Shown piece by piece: positions 49,847-60,150 of a stretch of 64,000 nt of DNA. Both the position numbers and the translations under genes were made by a program. The notes under the pieces are model-generated. The model did not search any database. It saw only the letters and a list, made by a program, of their open reading frames with translations, and had not been told where the DNA came from. Origin of the DNA: Prauserella_A oleivorans (GTDB lineage: Bacteria; Actinomycetota; Actinomycetes; Mycobacteriales; Pseudonocardiaceae); the NCBI RefSeq assembly GCF_042685745.1, contig NZ_JBHUNT010000001.1:4650001-4714000 (forward strand), read 5' to 3'. Numbering within the stretch: the first letter of the stretch is position 1; each line of letters opens with the position of its first letter.

Positions 49847-52381
49847 CTACCCCGCCGCTGTCCAGAACACCGCCTTGCCGACCTGCGCGTACAGGCCCTT
49901 GGGGTGGTCGCGGAAGAGGGGTTCGGTGCCGAAGAGCACGGTCCTCGCGCCCTGGCCCGCGACCCCGGACACCACGGCGGCCTCCCCCGCCGCCTCGGCG
50001 GGCCCGTTGCCGTCGTCACCGGGCAGCCAGTGCCCGGACACGAGCGGGTCGGGCTCGGCGTACCGCTGCTCGGCCACGACACCCTCGCCGAGGCCGGTGA
50101 ACCACAGCGGCGAGTAGACGAACGCGTGCGCGGGCGCGCCCGCACCGATGGGTCCGGCCGCGTTCGTGACCGAGACGACGCCGTTGGCGTCCCCTCGCCC
50201 AGCCACCGCGGTCACCGGCAGCAGGCCCGCGTCGGCGTTGAACGCGGCACCCGTGGCGCCTCTGGTCACCACGCCGCCGTCGGCGAGGAACTCCGCGAGC
50301 CGCTGCGTGGCCCCGGCGGTGAGCCGGCCGTGGACGAGCCCGGAGGAGACGACCAACGTGTCCACCTCGCCGAGGTCGAAGCCGGCGTTGAGGGCCTCGG
50401 TGGATACCGGCCGGACGTCGAACCCGAGCTGCCGCAGCACGGCCAGCTCGTCGGCGGCCACGGCGGCCGCGATCACCGGCGCCCGCAGCGGCGTACCGCG
50501 CTCGCCCCCGCGGGCACGCGTGAACCGGACGCCGAACCGCTCCGCCGCCTCGGCGGCGTCCCGGCGTGCCGACGCGGGCACCACGACCGTGCCGTCCTCG
50601 CGCAGGACCAGCTCGATTCCCTTGCGCAGCAGGAAGTTCGCGGCCTGGATGTCGGCGCCGTCCACCAGGTCGAGCGCCAGCTCCGACGCCCGTGGCGCGG
50701 CGACCTCGCCGGTCGGTGCGGCCACCGTCACCGGCGTGGTGCGGACCGTGGGGGCCTGCGTCCGCGAGACGTCCACCGTGGCGCCCCACAGCAGGCCGTG
50801 GCTCCAGCCGGAGATGTCGTACATGCGCCGCACATCCGCCGAGATGTCCAGGCCTTCCGCGAGCATCACGTTGGCCAGCCCGCGCTTGGGCTGGTGCAGA
50901 TCGACGACGTAGGAGCCCTTCGGGTAGTTGGTCCCCGCCAGCCGGAACGCGTGCTGGGCCCGCGTGACCCGGACGTCGTGCGCCACCAGGTGATCGACGA
51001 GCCGCGCGGCCGCCCGCTCGGAGCGCTGCCCGGAGCCCACCGGGATCACGTAGGCCCGCGGGAACTCCACCGAGTAGCGGTCCTCCTCTCCGAAACCGGG
51101 CACGTAGCCGTCCGGGATCTCCCGTTGCGGTTCGCCCGCCCAGCCGCGCCGGAACAGCTCGATCTGGTCGGCGATCAGCTCGGAGCGGTGGCTGTCGGTG
51201 TACTCGATCGCCGCGGAGATCGTGGCGGCGGCGACATCGGTGTTGATGCCCGCCCGGCGGCGCAGCTCGTCGACGGGCAGCCGGTCGTACTCGGCGCGGT
51301 TGACCCGCAGCGGCACCTCCACCGTGTGCCCGACCGCACCGTGGTAGATCGAGTACATCGGGGTGAAGATCGGCGGCCAGTCGTCCCACTCGCCCGGCGG
51401 GAAGTCGCGGAACGGGATGTCCGCGCGCGCCGTCTCCGGGTGGCCGAGCTCGGCGATCGCCTTCTCCATGCCGAGCGCGTTGTCGTAGGCGTGCTTGAGG
51501 TAGAGGTCGTACTCGTAGTTCTGGCCGTGTGGTGGCGTGCCCGGTTCGATGAGGGTGGTGCCGGTGTAGCCGTGCTCGTCGAGCATCACGAGCGGCTGGG
51601 TACGGATGAGGACGTCCCGCACGGCGCGTGACTCCGGCTGGGTCGAGGTGATGTGGTCCCGGTTGACGTCGAAGCCGGCGGCGTTGGCGCGGGTGCCGGC
51701 CACCCGGCCATCCGGGTTGTTGGTGACGGTCACGTAGATCCGGGTGCGCTCGAGCATCGCGACCTCGGCGGGATCGTCCGTGGTGGCGAGCCGCTCGATC
51801 ACGCGGAGCGCGCCGTCGGTGCCCTCCCACTCGTCGCCGTGGATGTTCGCGTTGATCCACACCGGGGCCTTGTACTCGCGGGCGAGGCGGGGATCCCGCG
51901 CCGCGGCCACCGGGTCGTTCTCGATGAGCTCGCGCCAGCGGTCCTGCCTGCGCGCCTCGGTGGCGGACTCGGGCGCGGTGACGGTCACCAGGTAGAGGTC
52001 GCGGCCCTGCGTGCTGTGGCCGACCACCTCGGCGGAGACCCGGTCGGTGCGTGCCTGCAGCTCGTTGAGCGCCGGGGCGATGTCGTGGTACGGGGTCAGC
52101 CCGAGCTTGATGGCCTTGTCGGCGCGGTTCTCCGGGAACACCCGCAGGGTCGTCCACCGCGGATAGCCCGCCTGATCGCCGTCCGGGCGGTTCTCCCCAG
52201 CCGCGGCCAGGAGCGTGCGCGGCGCGGCCGCACTCGCCGCCACCGTGCTGCGCTCGGCACCGTTGCCCGGTTCCCGGTGCGTCGACGGGTCCTGCGCCCG
52301 GGCCGGAACGGTGAGGGCAGGCAGCAGGAGTGCCAGCGCGAGAACGGTCAGTACACGTCGAACAGCGGGCGGCGCGACCAC
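49847..52381 (-). CDS. Secreted M14 zinc carboxypeptidase-like protein
   Basis: An 844-residue exported metallopeptidase. The signal peptide spans about 1-27 (VLTVLALALLLPALTVPARA). The M14 domain has zinc ligands His and Glu in NANIHGDEWEGTD (near 179), the Arg/Asn-rich VTNNPDGRVAGTRANAAGFD and VNRDH, a third His in VMLDEHGYTG, and the catalytic Glu in GHTVEVPLRVN. The remaining 400 residues form two mixed domains, the last glutamine-amidotransferase-like in texture (VDTLVVSSGLVHGRLTAG). GTG 52381 has GGAGG 4 bases upstream. Likely degrades peptides outside the cell. Confidence 0.88.
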   Translation of the reverse strand: MVAPPAVRRVLTVLALALLLPALTVPARAQDPSTHREPGNGAERSTVAASAAAPRTLLAAAGENRPDGDQAGYPRWTTLRVFPENRADKAIKLGLTPYHDIAPALNELQARTDRVSAEVVGHSTQGRDLYLVTVTAPESATEARRQDRWRELIENDPVAAARDPRLAREYKAPVWINANIHGDEWEGTDGALRVIERLATTDDPAEVAMLERTRIYVTVTNNPDGRVAGTRANAAGFDVNRDHITSTQPESRAVRDVLIRTQPLVMLDEHGYTGTTLIEPGTPPHGQNYEYDLYLKHAYDNALGMEKAIAELGHPETARADIPFRDFPPGEWDDWPPIFTPMYSIYHGAVGHTVEVPLRVNRAEYDRLPVDELRRRAGINTDVAAATISAAIEYTDSHRSELIADQIELFRRGWAGEPQREIPDGYVPGFGEEDRYSVEFPRAYVIPVGSGQRSERAAARLVDHLVAHDVRVTRAQHAFRLAGTNYPKGSYVVDLHQPKRGLANVMLAEGLDISADVRRMYDISGWSHGLLWGATVDVSRTQAPTVRTTPVTVAAPTGEVAAPRASELALDLVDGADIQAANFLLRKGIELVLREDGTVVVPASARRDAAEAAERFGVRFTRARGGERGTPLRAPVIAAAVAADELAVLRQLGFDVRPVSTEALNAGFDLGEVDTLVVSSGLVHGRLTAGATQRLAEFLADGGVVTRGATGAAFNADAGLLPVTAVAGRGDANGVVSVTNAAGPIGAGAPAHAFVYSPLWFTGLGEGVVAEQRYAEPDPLVSGHWLPGDDGNGPAEAAGEAAVVSGVAGQGARTVLFGTEPLFRDHPKGLYAQVGKAVFWTAAG

Positions 52382-52473
52382 GAATCCTCCAGTCCCCGGA
52401 CAACCGGGGACACAGTCTTTCGCCTCGCTAACGACAGCACAAGATCGCGTCTGTAACGGAGCCGTGAAACCCC

Positions 52474-52611
52474 TCAACCGCCGAAGAGCTGCACGAGCTT
52501 GCGCAACAGCTCCGCCACGCCGTAGGCGAACGGCAGGCCCACCCAGAGCCAGGCCACCGTAAGCAGACCTTTCCTGCGCGGCCGTTCGCGATCGTTGCCT
52601 GCCGTGGTCAC
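52474..52611 (-). CDS. Small single-helix partner of an MFS transporter
   Basis: A 45-residue protein: a basic N terminus (TTAGNDRERPRRKGLL) and one membrane helix (TVAWLWVGLPFAYGVAELLR). GTG 52611 overlaps the stop of the upstream MFS gene (GTGA), so it is translationally coupled. Short proteins in this position are annotated elsewhere as MFS transporter small subunits; the exact role is unproven. Confidence 0.75.
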   Translation of the reverse strand: MTTAGNDRERPRRKGLLTVAWLWVGLPFAYGVAELLRKLVQLFGG

Positions 52612-53966
52612 CGCGCCTCCTTCGTCTGCTCGATCGATTCGGTGGGTTCGTGGAAGCGGGGATGCACCGGCCGCACGAGTTCGTTGGCGATGAAGCCGAC
52701 GATCAGCAGGCCCATCATGATGAACAGCGACGCGGTGTAGAGCGAGGGTCCATGCCGGCCCGCCGCCTCCTGACTGTCGGCGACCGCGTTGACGATGAGC
52801 GGCCCGAGCACGCCCGCCGTCGACCATGCCGTCAGCAGCCGGCCGTGGATGGCGCCGACCTCATAGGTGCCGAACAGGTCCTTCAGATACGCCGGGATCG
52901 TCGCGAAGCCCCCGCCGTAGAAGGAAAGGATCACCATCGCGCACAGCACGAACAGCAACTTCGACGTGTTGGTGGTCAGCGCGATCACCAGGTACAGCAG
53001 CGCACCCACGCCGAGATAGAGCCGGTAGATGTTGCGCCGGCCGACGAGGTCCGATGTGGACGACCACACGAACCGGCCCAGCATGTTGGTCAGCGACAGC
53101 AGCGCCACGAAACCCGCGGCCGCCGCCGCGCTCACCGGCGCCGCCGTGTCCCCGAAGAATTCCGTGATCATCGGCGAGGCCTTCTCCAGGATGCCGATGC
53201 CCGCGGTCACGTTGAGACAGAGGACCACCCACAGCAGCCAGAACTGCGGCGTCCGGATGGCGTTGCGCGCGGAGACGTTGGCCGTGGTGACCATCGCGCC
53301 GCCGCCGTTCTCGCGTGCCTGCGCTCCCGGCGGGCGCCACCCCTCGGCGGGCACCCGGATCAGCAGCACGCCCATCGCCATGAAGACGAAGTAGACGATG
53401 CCGTGCACGAGGAACGTCGTCGCGATGCCGCCGGTGCTGGTGCCGAACCACTCCAGCATCTGGCTCGACCACGGCGAGGCGATCAGCGCTCCCCCGCCGA
53501 AGCCCATGATCGCGATGCCGGTCGCCATGCCCGGCCGGTCCGGGAACCACTTGATGAGCGTCGACACCGGGGAGATGTAGCCGATCCCGAGCCCGACGCC
53601 GCCGACCACGCCGTAGCCCAGCACCACGAGCCAGTACTGCGACAGTGCCACACCCAGCGCGGAGACCAGAAACCCCGACGAGAAGCAGACCATAGAGACG
53701 AACATCGCCCAGCGGGGTCCGTTACGCTCGACCAGCGTGCCGCCGAACGCGGCGGACAGGCCGAGCATGACGATGCCGAGCTGGAACGGCAACGCGCTCT
53801 GCGTGCCCGACAGGCCGAGGGTCTCCTCCAACGGCGGCTTGAACACGCTCCACGCGTAGACCTGGCCGATGGCGAGGTGTACGGACAGCGCCGCCGGGGG
53901 AACCAGCCAACGGCTCCAACCGGAGGATGCGATGCTGTGTGTGCGGTCGAGAAAACCGAGTGCCAC
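52608..53966 (-). CDS. MFS transporter, oxalate/formate antiporter (OFA) type
   Basis: A 452-residue, 12-helix carrier. SVHLAIGQVYAWSVFKPPLE near residue 30 is the OFA family hallmark, with VGGVGLGIGYISPVSTLIKW, FPDRPGMATGIAIMGFGGGA and the Arg-rich DLVGRRNIYRLYLGVGALL loop. GTG 53966 has GGAGGT 5 bases upstream. Substrates in the family are small carboxylates such as oxalate and formate. The small helix protein follows, and fdhD, needed for formate dehydrogenase, is divergent, which supports a formate-related role. Confidence 0.88.
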   Translation of the reverse strand: MALGFLDRTHSIASSGWSRWLVPPAALSVHLAIGQVYAWSVFKPPLEETLGLSGTQSALPFQLGIVMLGLSAAFGGTLVERNGPRWAMFVSMVCFSSGFLVSALGVALSQYWLVVLGYGVVGGVGLGIGYISPVSTLIKWFPDRPGMATGIAIMGFGGGALIASPWSSQMLEWFGTSTGGIATTFLVHGIVYFVFMAMGVLLIRVPAEGWRPPGAQARENGGGAMVTTANVSARNAIRTPQFWLLWVVLCLNVTAGIGILEKASPMITEFFGDTAAPVSAAAAAGFVALLSLTNMLGRFVWSSTSDLVGRRNIYRLYLGVGALLYLVIALTTNTSKLLFVLCAMVILSFYGGGFATIPAYLKDLFGTYEVGAIHGRLLTAWSTAGVLGPLIVNAVADSQEAAGRHGPSLYTASLFIMMGLLIVGFIANELVRPVHPRFHEPTESIEQTKEAR

Positions 53967-54084
53967 GCTGGACCTCCGTACACTGGATACCGTCGAACGT
54001 CTGCATCGCTCGCGGGAGAACCTATTACACGACCGCCGCCCGCGCAGCGAGGCGTTGTCCAACCGCAGGTGGGAGTGATCTCCG

Positions 54085-54912
54085 ATGGGCCGAGTCACCG
54101 TGCGCAGGCCGGTACGCATGCTGACGCCGGAGGGCAAGCGCCGCAGGCCCGACTCGCTCGCCGCCGAGGAGCCCCTCGAGCTGCGTGTCTCCGGAAAGTC
54201 GCTGGCCGTGACGATGCGCACCCCGGGCCACGACGTCGAGCTCGCCCACGGCTTCCTGCTCTCGGAAGGCGTCATCGGCTCGCGTGAGGACATCGCCACC
54301 GCCCGCTACTGCGACAGTGTCGACGACACCGGCCGCAACACCTACAACGTGCTCGACCTCGCCCTCGCCGACGGCGTCCCCGAACCGGACACCGGTGTGG
54401 AGAGGAACTTCTACACCACGTCGTCGTGCGGCGTCTGCGGCAAGGCCGCACTCGACGCCGTCAAGCTGCGGACCCGCTACGACCCGTCCGGCTCGCCGTT
54501 CACGGTCGGCACCGCGACGCTGGCGGGGCTGCCCGACACGCTGCGCGAGCGGCAGAAGGTGTTCGCCGCGACCGGCGGCCTGCACGCCGCCGCGCTCTTC
54601 ACCTCCGACGGCAGGCTGCTCGCCGTGCGCGAGGACGTCGGCAGGCACAACGCCGTCGACAAGGTCCTCGGGTGGGCGGTGCTGGAGAACCGGGTCCCGC
54701 TGCTGGACTACGGGCTGCTGGTGTCCGGCCGCGCCTCGTTCGAGCTGGTGCAGAAGGCGGCCATGGCCGGCGTGCCGATGCTGGCCGCGGTCTCCGCACC
54801 GTCGTCGCTCGCGGTGGAACTGGCCGAGGAGAACGGCATGACGCTCGTCGGTTTCCTGCGCGGGCAGAGCATGAACCTTTACACGGGCGACAAACGGATT
54901 GTGGAAACCTGA
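54085..54912 (+). CDS. fdhD: Formate dehydrogenase accessory sulfurtransferase FdhD
   Basis: A 275-residue protein that transfers sulfur from IscS to the molybdenum cofactor of formate dehydrogenase. The redox cysteines are in TTSSCGVCGKAALD (near 115-118), and the C-terminal ALFTSDGRLLAVREDVGRHN and GLLVSGRASFELVQKAAMAG motifs are diagnostic. ATG 54085 has GGGAG 9 bases upstream. No formate dehydrogenase gene is in the window. Divergent from the OFA transporter. Confidence 0.95.
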   Translation: MGRVTVRRPVRMLTPEGKRRRPDSLAAEEPLELRVSGKSLAVTMRTPGHDVELAHGFLLSEGVIGSREDIATARYCDSVDDTGRNTYNVLDLALADGVPEPDTGVERNFYTTSSCGVCGKAALDAVKLRTRYDPSGSPFTVGTATLAGLPDTLRERQKVFAATGGLHAAALFTSDGRLLAVREDVGRHNAVDKVLGWAVLENRVPLLDYGLLVSGRASFELVQKAAMAGVPMLAAVSAPSSLAVELAEENGMTLVGFLRGQSMNLYTGDKRIVET

Positions 54913-54916
54913 CCGG

Positions 54917-55864
54917 GTGCGGAGTGGAAGACGTCGGCCTGCGGTCCCATCCTCGACGAGAAGCGGGCCGAGCAGGCGCACCGTCCTCCTCACCGGAGCC
55001 GTCTCGGCGCTCGGCGCCACGGCAGGCGTGACCGCCACGGTCCTCGCCGCACCCGGCTCGGACTCCCCGTCGCCGTACCAGCGGCTGCTCCTGCCCGCGG
55101 TCGCCCCGCCCGCCGCCACCGGCGTCACCCGCACCGAACGGGTCTACTCCCGGGCACGCGGCCGGAAGGTCGACCTCGTGTTCACGCTCCCCACGCGCAC
55201 GCCGCCGCGGGGAATGCCGATGTCGCTGCTGCTGCACGGCCGGTTCGGCACGGCCCACAGCGCCGCCCCGCGCGGCCTGCTCGACGGCCTCACGCAGCAG
55301 GTCGGCGCGGGCAGTGTCCCGCCCTTCGGGTTCGTGGCGGTCGACGGCGGCCCGAGCAGCTACTGGCAGGCGGACCGCACCGGCGACGACCCGATGGCCA
55401 TGCTCCTCGACGAGGTCCCGCGCTGGCTCCGGGAACGCGGGCTCGCCGGCAGCGACGGCACGCCGTTCGCCGTCGCGGGCACGTCGATGGGCGGCTTCGG
55501 GGCGCTGCTGTACGCGCGGCGCCGGCGGGAACGCCGCAAGCCCGTGGAGGCGATCGGCACCATTGCGCCCGCCCTGATGACCTCGTGGACCCGCATGCGC
55601 AAGCGCGGGGCGTTCACCAGCGAGGCCGAGTGGGCCGAGCTGGATCCGCTGCACAATCTCGACGCCACCCGCGGCATTCCGACCGCCGTGTGGTGCGGCA
55701 CGTCGGACCCGTTCATCGTGGGTGTCCGGCAGTTCGTCGCGCGGGCCCGCCCCGCGCTGGTGCGCATCTCCGAGGGCGGCCACACGAGCGACTTCTTCAG
55801 CAGCACGGTGCCGGAGCTGGTGCGGTTCCTCGGCTCCCACGTGCCCAACGCGGGTCCGGACTAG
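54917..55864 (+). CDS. Exported alpha/beta hydrolase (esterase)
   Basis: A 315-residue hydrolase of the tributyrin-esterase/esterase-D type. A twin-arginine signal (SRRTVLLTGAVSALGATAG) begins near residue 19. The nucleophile Ser is in VAGTSMGGFGALLYARR (near 187), Asp in WCGTSDPFIVG and His in EGGHTSDFF. GTG 54917 begins 4 bases after fdhD with no clear ribosome binding site, so it may depend on coupling. Likely acts on small esters outside the membrane. Confidence 0.85.
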   Translation: MRSGRRRPAVPSSTRSGPSRRTVLLTGAVSALGATAGVTATVLAAPGSDSPSPYQRLLLPAVAPPAATGVTRTERVYSRARGRKVDLVFTLPTRTPPRGMPMSLLLHGRFGTAHSAAPRGLLDGLTQQVGAGSVPPFGFVAVDGGPSSYWQADRTGDDPMAMLLDEVPRWLRERGLAGSDGTPFAVAGTSMGGFGALLYARRRRERRKPVEAIGTIAPALMTSWTRMRKRGAFTSEAEWAELDPLHNLDATRGIPTAVWCGTSDPFIVGVRQFVARARPALVRISEGGHTSDFFSSTVPELVRFLGSHVPNAGPD

Positions 55865-55901
55865 GCCACCACACGCGGCTCCTCCGCTGAGGAGACAGGC
55901 C

Positions 55902-56846
55902 TCAGACCTGTCGGTCCGTCCGGAAATACACCCGGGTCACCGTGCCCTCGGCCGTGCGATGGGTCCGGACCAGATCGGACACGTGGTGCACCAGCAGCAG
56001 GCCCCGGCCGCCGAGCTGTCGCGGTGACGCCGGAGTCCTGCCCGCGAGTAGGTCCGCGAGCCTGCCCTTGTCCTCCACCTGACAGATGACGGCGTCGGCC
56101 TCGGTCCACACGCGCAGCACGCCGGCGCCGCCGCCGTGCTGGACGCTGTTGCCGGTCAGCTCCCCGACAGCGAGGGTGAGGTCGTCGAGCCGGGTCCCGC
56201 GCAGGCCGGCGTCGGCCGCGATGTCGACCGCGAACCGGCGCGCCGCACCCAGCGTGGTCAGTGCGAACTCCATCGCCGGTGCCGACGGTGGCGCCACCAG
56301 CGGCTGGTTGTAGGTGGAAACGATGTCGTCGGGCGCGTAAACCAGGCTCTCCCGCTCACCGGACGCGTCGACGAGCACCGGGTGGGTCGCCTCGGCGTCG
56401 GCCAGGATCGAGGGCTTGAGGCTGGCCGTGTCGTACGGGCACAGGATCGTGCCGGCCCGGCCGGCGAATGCGGCGTTGATCAGCGCCTCGTGCTCCACGG
56501 CGGCCGCGTACTCGTCGTCCGAGCGCGCGGCCCACACGGGCTCCCCGATGATCCGGAACGGGCCGGGGTGTGCGTCGGCGAACGCGCGCAACACTCCGCT
56601 CAGAATGCGGCCGGGGTTCCGCCCGGCCTCGGTCATGTCCAGCAGTTTCACGTCGCCGGCGGAATCACCCAGCGCCGCCTCGATGCGGGCCAGATTCTCC
56701 CCCGGTACCGCGACGGCGACGGCGTCCCCCACCGCGAGTCCGTCGAGCAGGAACGGCACCGTTCCGGCGAGGTAGCTCGCCTCGTCCCGATAGAACAGTG
56801 CCGGATGCGAGAACTCCCCGCTGTCGAGCTCCCCGATCGTCGTCAC
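55902..56846 (-). CDS. MEDS-domain sensor with histidine-kinase-like ATPase domain
   Basis: A 314-residue cytoplasmic regulator. The N-terminal MEDS (DcmR-like) sensory domain covers about 1-165 (SHPALFYRDEASYLAGTVPF). A C-terminal anti-sigma-factor type ATPase domain begins near 195 with N-box LAVGELTGNSVQHGG and G-boxes VEDKGRLADL and GRGLLLVHHVSD. This layout is common in actinobacterial partner-switching systems, where it may bind anti-anti-sigma factors. No sigma-factor partner is adjacent. The start ATG 56846 is the first in frame. Confidence 0.85.
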   Translation of the reverse strand: MTTIGELDSGEFSHPALFYRDEASYLAGTVPFLLDGLAVGDAVAVAVPGENLARIEAALGDSAGDVKLLDMTEAGRNPGRILSGVLRAFADAHPGPFRIIGEPVWAARSDDEYAAAVEHEALINAAFAGRAGTILCPYDTASLKPSILADAEATHPVLVDASGERESLVYAPDDIVSTYNQPLVAPPSAPAMEFALTTLGAARRFAVDIAADAGLRGTRLDDLTLAVGELTGNSVQHGGGAGVLRVWTEADAVICQVEDKGRLADLLAGRTPASPRQLGGRGLLLVHHVSDLVRTHRTAEGTVTRVYFRTDRQV

Positions 56847-56915
56847 AGCCTGGCGTCCTCTTCGGTCGACGCACCGTACCCGGTCAGGCTAGCCACTTCG
56901 GGCCAATGCGAAACC

Positions 56916-57245
56916 TCATTCAAGAATCCGGCCGACGTAGCCGAGGAGCCAGAACCCGACCGCGATCCCGACGCCGAGCACGGCCATCCAGCCGAGCAGG
57001 TGCCGGTCGTCCGCCGCGGTCCGCGCACGCCATGCGGCCGGGGCGGCCACGCCGAATGCCGCGAGCGGAAGCAGCGGCAGCGGCGACAGGCGGGTGACGG
57101 TGGCCACCAGGCACACCGTGACGAGCACCCCCAGGACCACCACGATCCCCAGGTGGACCCGCGGATGCTTCAACCGCAGAGCCGTGACGAGCCGCGACGG
57201 GACGTCGCCGAGCTGCGGGGTCTCCGGTTGTGGTGAGGAATCCAT
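56916..57245 (-). CDS. Small three-helix membrane protein
   Basis: Not recognised as a named family. A 109-residue protein with a polar N terminus (MDSSPQPETPQLGDVPSRLV) and three hydrophobic segments (VHLGIVVVLGVLVTVCLVAT; LPLAAFGVAAPAA; WMAVLGVGIAVGFWLLGYVG). It follows clpX by 17 bases on the same strand, so it may be co-transcribed. ATG 57245 has GAGGA upstream. Related short membrane proteins occur near clpX in other actinobacteria, but no function is known to me. Confidence 0.7.
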   Translation of the reverse strand: MDSSPQPETPQLGDVPSRLVTALRLKHPRVHLGIVVVLGVLVTVCLVATVTRLSPLPLLPLAAFGVAAPAAWRARTAADDRHLLGWMAVLGVGIAVGFWLLGYVGRILE

Positions 57246-57262
57246 GCGGGGCGGTGTGTGGC

Positions 57263-58558
<1,296 letters not shown>

Positions 58559-58723
58559 GACCGCTGACCTCGTCCCCTCCGGTGCGCCAAACCTTGCACC
58601 TGACTCGTCTCGCCCGCCCCTCGCCCGGAGGCGAAGGCCAGGCGCTGCCATTGACGGTACCCGCCCGACGCGCCCAACGGGAGACCGACAGCGATTCTCC
58701 GGACGCGTGCGGGACACGATAGC

Positions 58724-58770
58724 CCGACGGGCGGGAACGTGTCCGGTGACGACACGCTCCCGCCCGTCGG
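58724..58770 (-). terminator. Terminator hairpin after clpP2
   Basis: A 12-bp stem (58724-58735 with 58759-58770, CCGACGGGCGGG and complement) continues after a short bulge into 6 bp (CGTGTC/GACACG) with a 7-base loop. It begins 5 bases past the clpP2 stop on the minus strand and separates clpP1P2 from clpX. Confidence 0.82.
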
Positions 58771-58775
58771 CGATC

Positions 58776-59405
58776 TCAGCTCGTGATGGAGGCCTTGCGG
58801 TACGGCAGGATCTCGTCGATGATGCCGTACTCCTTGGCGTCCTCCGGCGTGAGGATCTTGTCGCGCTCGATGTCGGCGCGCACCTCGTCCGCCGACTTGT
58901 TGGTGTGCTTGGCCAGCGTCTGCTCCATGAGCCGGCGCACGCGCTGGATCTCGTTGGCCTGGATCTCCAGGTCCGACACCTGGCCGTAGGTGCCCTCGGT
59001 GGCCGGCTGGTGGATCAGCACCCGGGCGTTGGGCAGCGCGAGCCGCTTGCCCTTGGTGCCCGCCGCCAGCAGCACGGCCGCGGCCGACGCGGCCTGGCCC
59101 AGGCACACCGTCGAGACGTCCGGGCGCACGAACTGCATGGTGTCGTAGATCGCCATCAGCGCCGTGAAGGAGCCGCCGGGCGAGTTGATGTAGATCGTGA
59201 TGTCGCGGTCGGGGTCCTCGTGCTCGAGGTGCAGCAACTGGGCCATCACGTCGTTGGCCGACGCGTCGTCCACCTGCACGCCGAGGAAGATCACCCGCTC
59301 CTCGTACAGCTTGTTGTACGGGTTGGACTCCTTGACCCCGTAGCTGGTCCGTTCCACGTACGAGGGCAGCACGTACCGGGACTGCGGAAGATATGCGTTG
59401 TTCAT
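58776..59405 (-). CDS. clpP2: ATP-dependent Clp protease proteolytic subunit ClpP2
   Basis: A 209-residue serine peptidase subunit. Triad: Ser107 in GQAASAAAVLL, His132 in VLIHQPATEG and Asp182 in IERDKILTPEDA. The N terminus MNNAYLPQSRYVLPSYVERT is the actinobacterial ClpP2 type. In mycobacteria ClpP1 and ClpP2 form a mixed 14-mer, and ClpP2 docks the ATPase. It lies 25 bases downstream of clpP1, a typical clpP1-clpP2 operon. ATG 59405 has GAGGAG upstream. Confidence 0.96.
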   Translation of the reverse strand: MNNAYLPQSRYVLPSYVERTSYGVKESNPYNKLYEERVIFLGVQVDDASANDVMAQLLHLEHEDPDRDITIYINSPGGSFTALMAIYDTMQFVRPDVSTVCLGQAASAAAVLLAAGTKGKRLALPNARVLIHQPATEGTYGQVSDLEIQANEIQRVRRLMEQTLAKHTNKSADEVRADIERDKILTPEDAKEYGIIDEILPYRKASITS

Positions 59406-59430
59406 GGTTGTCTCCTCTTACCGATCCCGG

Positions 59431-60042
59431 TCAGTTCGAGTTCGAGTTCGGCGTCGGGTTCTCGCGGGTCAGCACCTGGTCCACGAAGCCGTAGTCCTTG
59501 GCCTCCTGTGCGGTGAACCAGCGGTCGCGATCGCCGTCGGCCAGGATCTGCTCGACGGTCTGCCCGGTCTGTTCCGCGGTGATGCGCGCCAGCTCCTGCT
59601 TCCACTTGCCGAAGACCTCGGCCTGGATCGCGATGTCGGACGCGGTGCCGCCAACGCCCGCGGACGGCTGGTGCATCAGGATGCGCGCGTGCTGGAGCGC
59701 GTAACGCTTGCCGGGCGTGCCGGAGGACAGCAGGAACTGGCCCATCGAGGCGGCCATGCCCATCGCGTAGGTGGCGACGTCGGGCTCGATGAGCTGCATC
59801 GTGTCGTAGATCGCGAAACCTGCCGTGACCGAGCCACCCGGCGAGTTGATGTAGAAGCGGATGTCGGCCTGCGAGTCCTCCGCCGCGAGCAGCAACAGCT
59901 GCGCGGTGATGCGGTTGGCGACCTCGTCGTTGACCTCGGAGCCGAGCACCACGATGCGTTCCTGGAGCAGCCGCTCGTACACGGAGTCGGTCAGGTTGAG
60001 CCCCGCGGTGCCGGTACGCCCCTCGGGCATGTGCTGCGTCAC
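59431..60042 (-). CDS. clpP1: ATP-dependent Clp protease proteolytic subunit ClpP1
   Basis: A 203-residue subunit with Ser99 in GMAASMGQFLL, His124 in ILMHQPSAGVGG and Asp173 in DGDRDRWFT. The N-terminal region GLNLTDSVYERLLQERIVVL matches ClpP1. GTG 60042 begins MTQHMPEGRT; AGGCAGG lies upstream. First gene of the clpP1-clpP2 pair, downstream of tig but separated from it by a strong hairpin. Confidence 0.96.
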   Translation of the reverse strand: MTQHMPEGRTGTAGLNLTDSVYERLLQERIVVLGSEVNDEVANRITAQLLLLAAEDSQADIRFYINSPGGSVTAGFAIYDTMQLIEPDVATYAMGMAASMGQFLLSSGTPGKRYALQHARILMHQPSAGVGGTASDIAIQAEVFGKWKQELARITAEQTGQTVEQILADGDRDRWFTAQEAKDYGFVDQVLTRENPTPNSNSN

Positions 60043-60089
60043 GTCTGCCTGCCTTTTCGAGAAGTCTCAGATCTTGTAACCGACCCTAA

Positions 60090-60131
60090 CGAACTCGGGC
60101 GGCGCAGAATGCCTGACACCGCCCGAGTTCG
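60090..60131 (-). terminator. Terminator hairpin after tig
   Basis: A 13-bp perfect stem (60090-60102 with 60119-60131, CGAACTCGGGCGG and complement) around a 16-base loop, 19 bases past the tig stop and 47 bases before clpP1. Confidence 0.82.
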
Positions 60132-60150
60132 CTCAGAGCATGAGAATGGA

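Noticed and set aside
55880..55912. Small hairpins near the end of the MEDS gene
   Set aside because: Stems of 5-6 bp that overlap the coding end; too weak to call a terminator.
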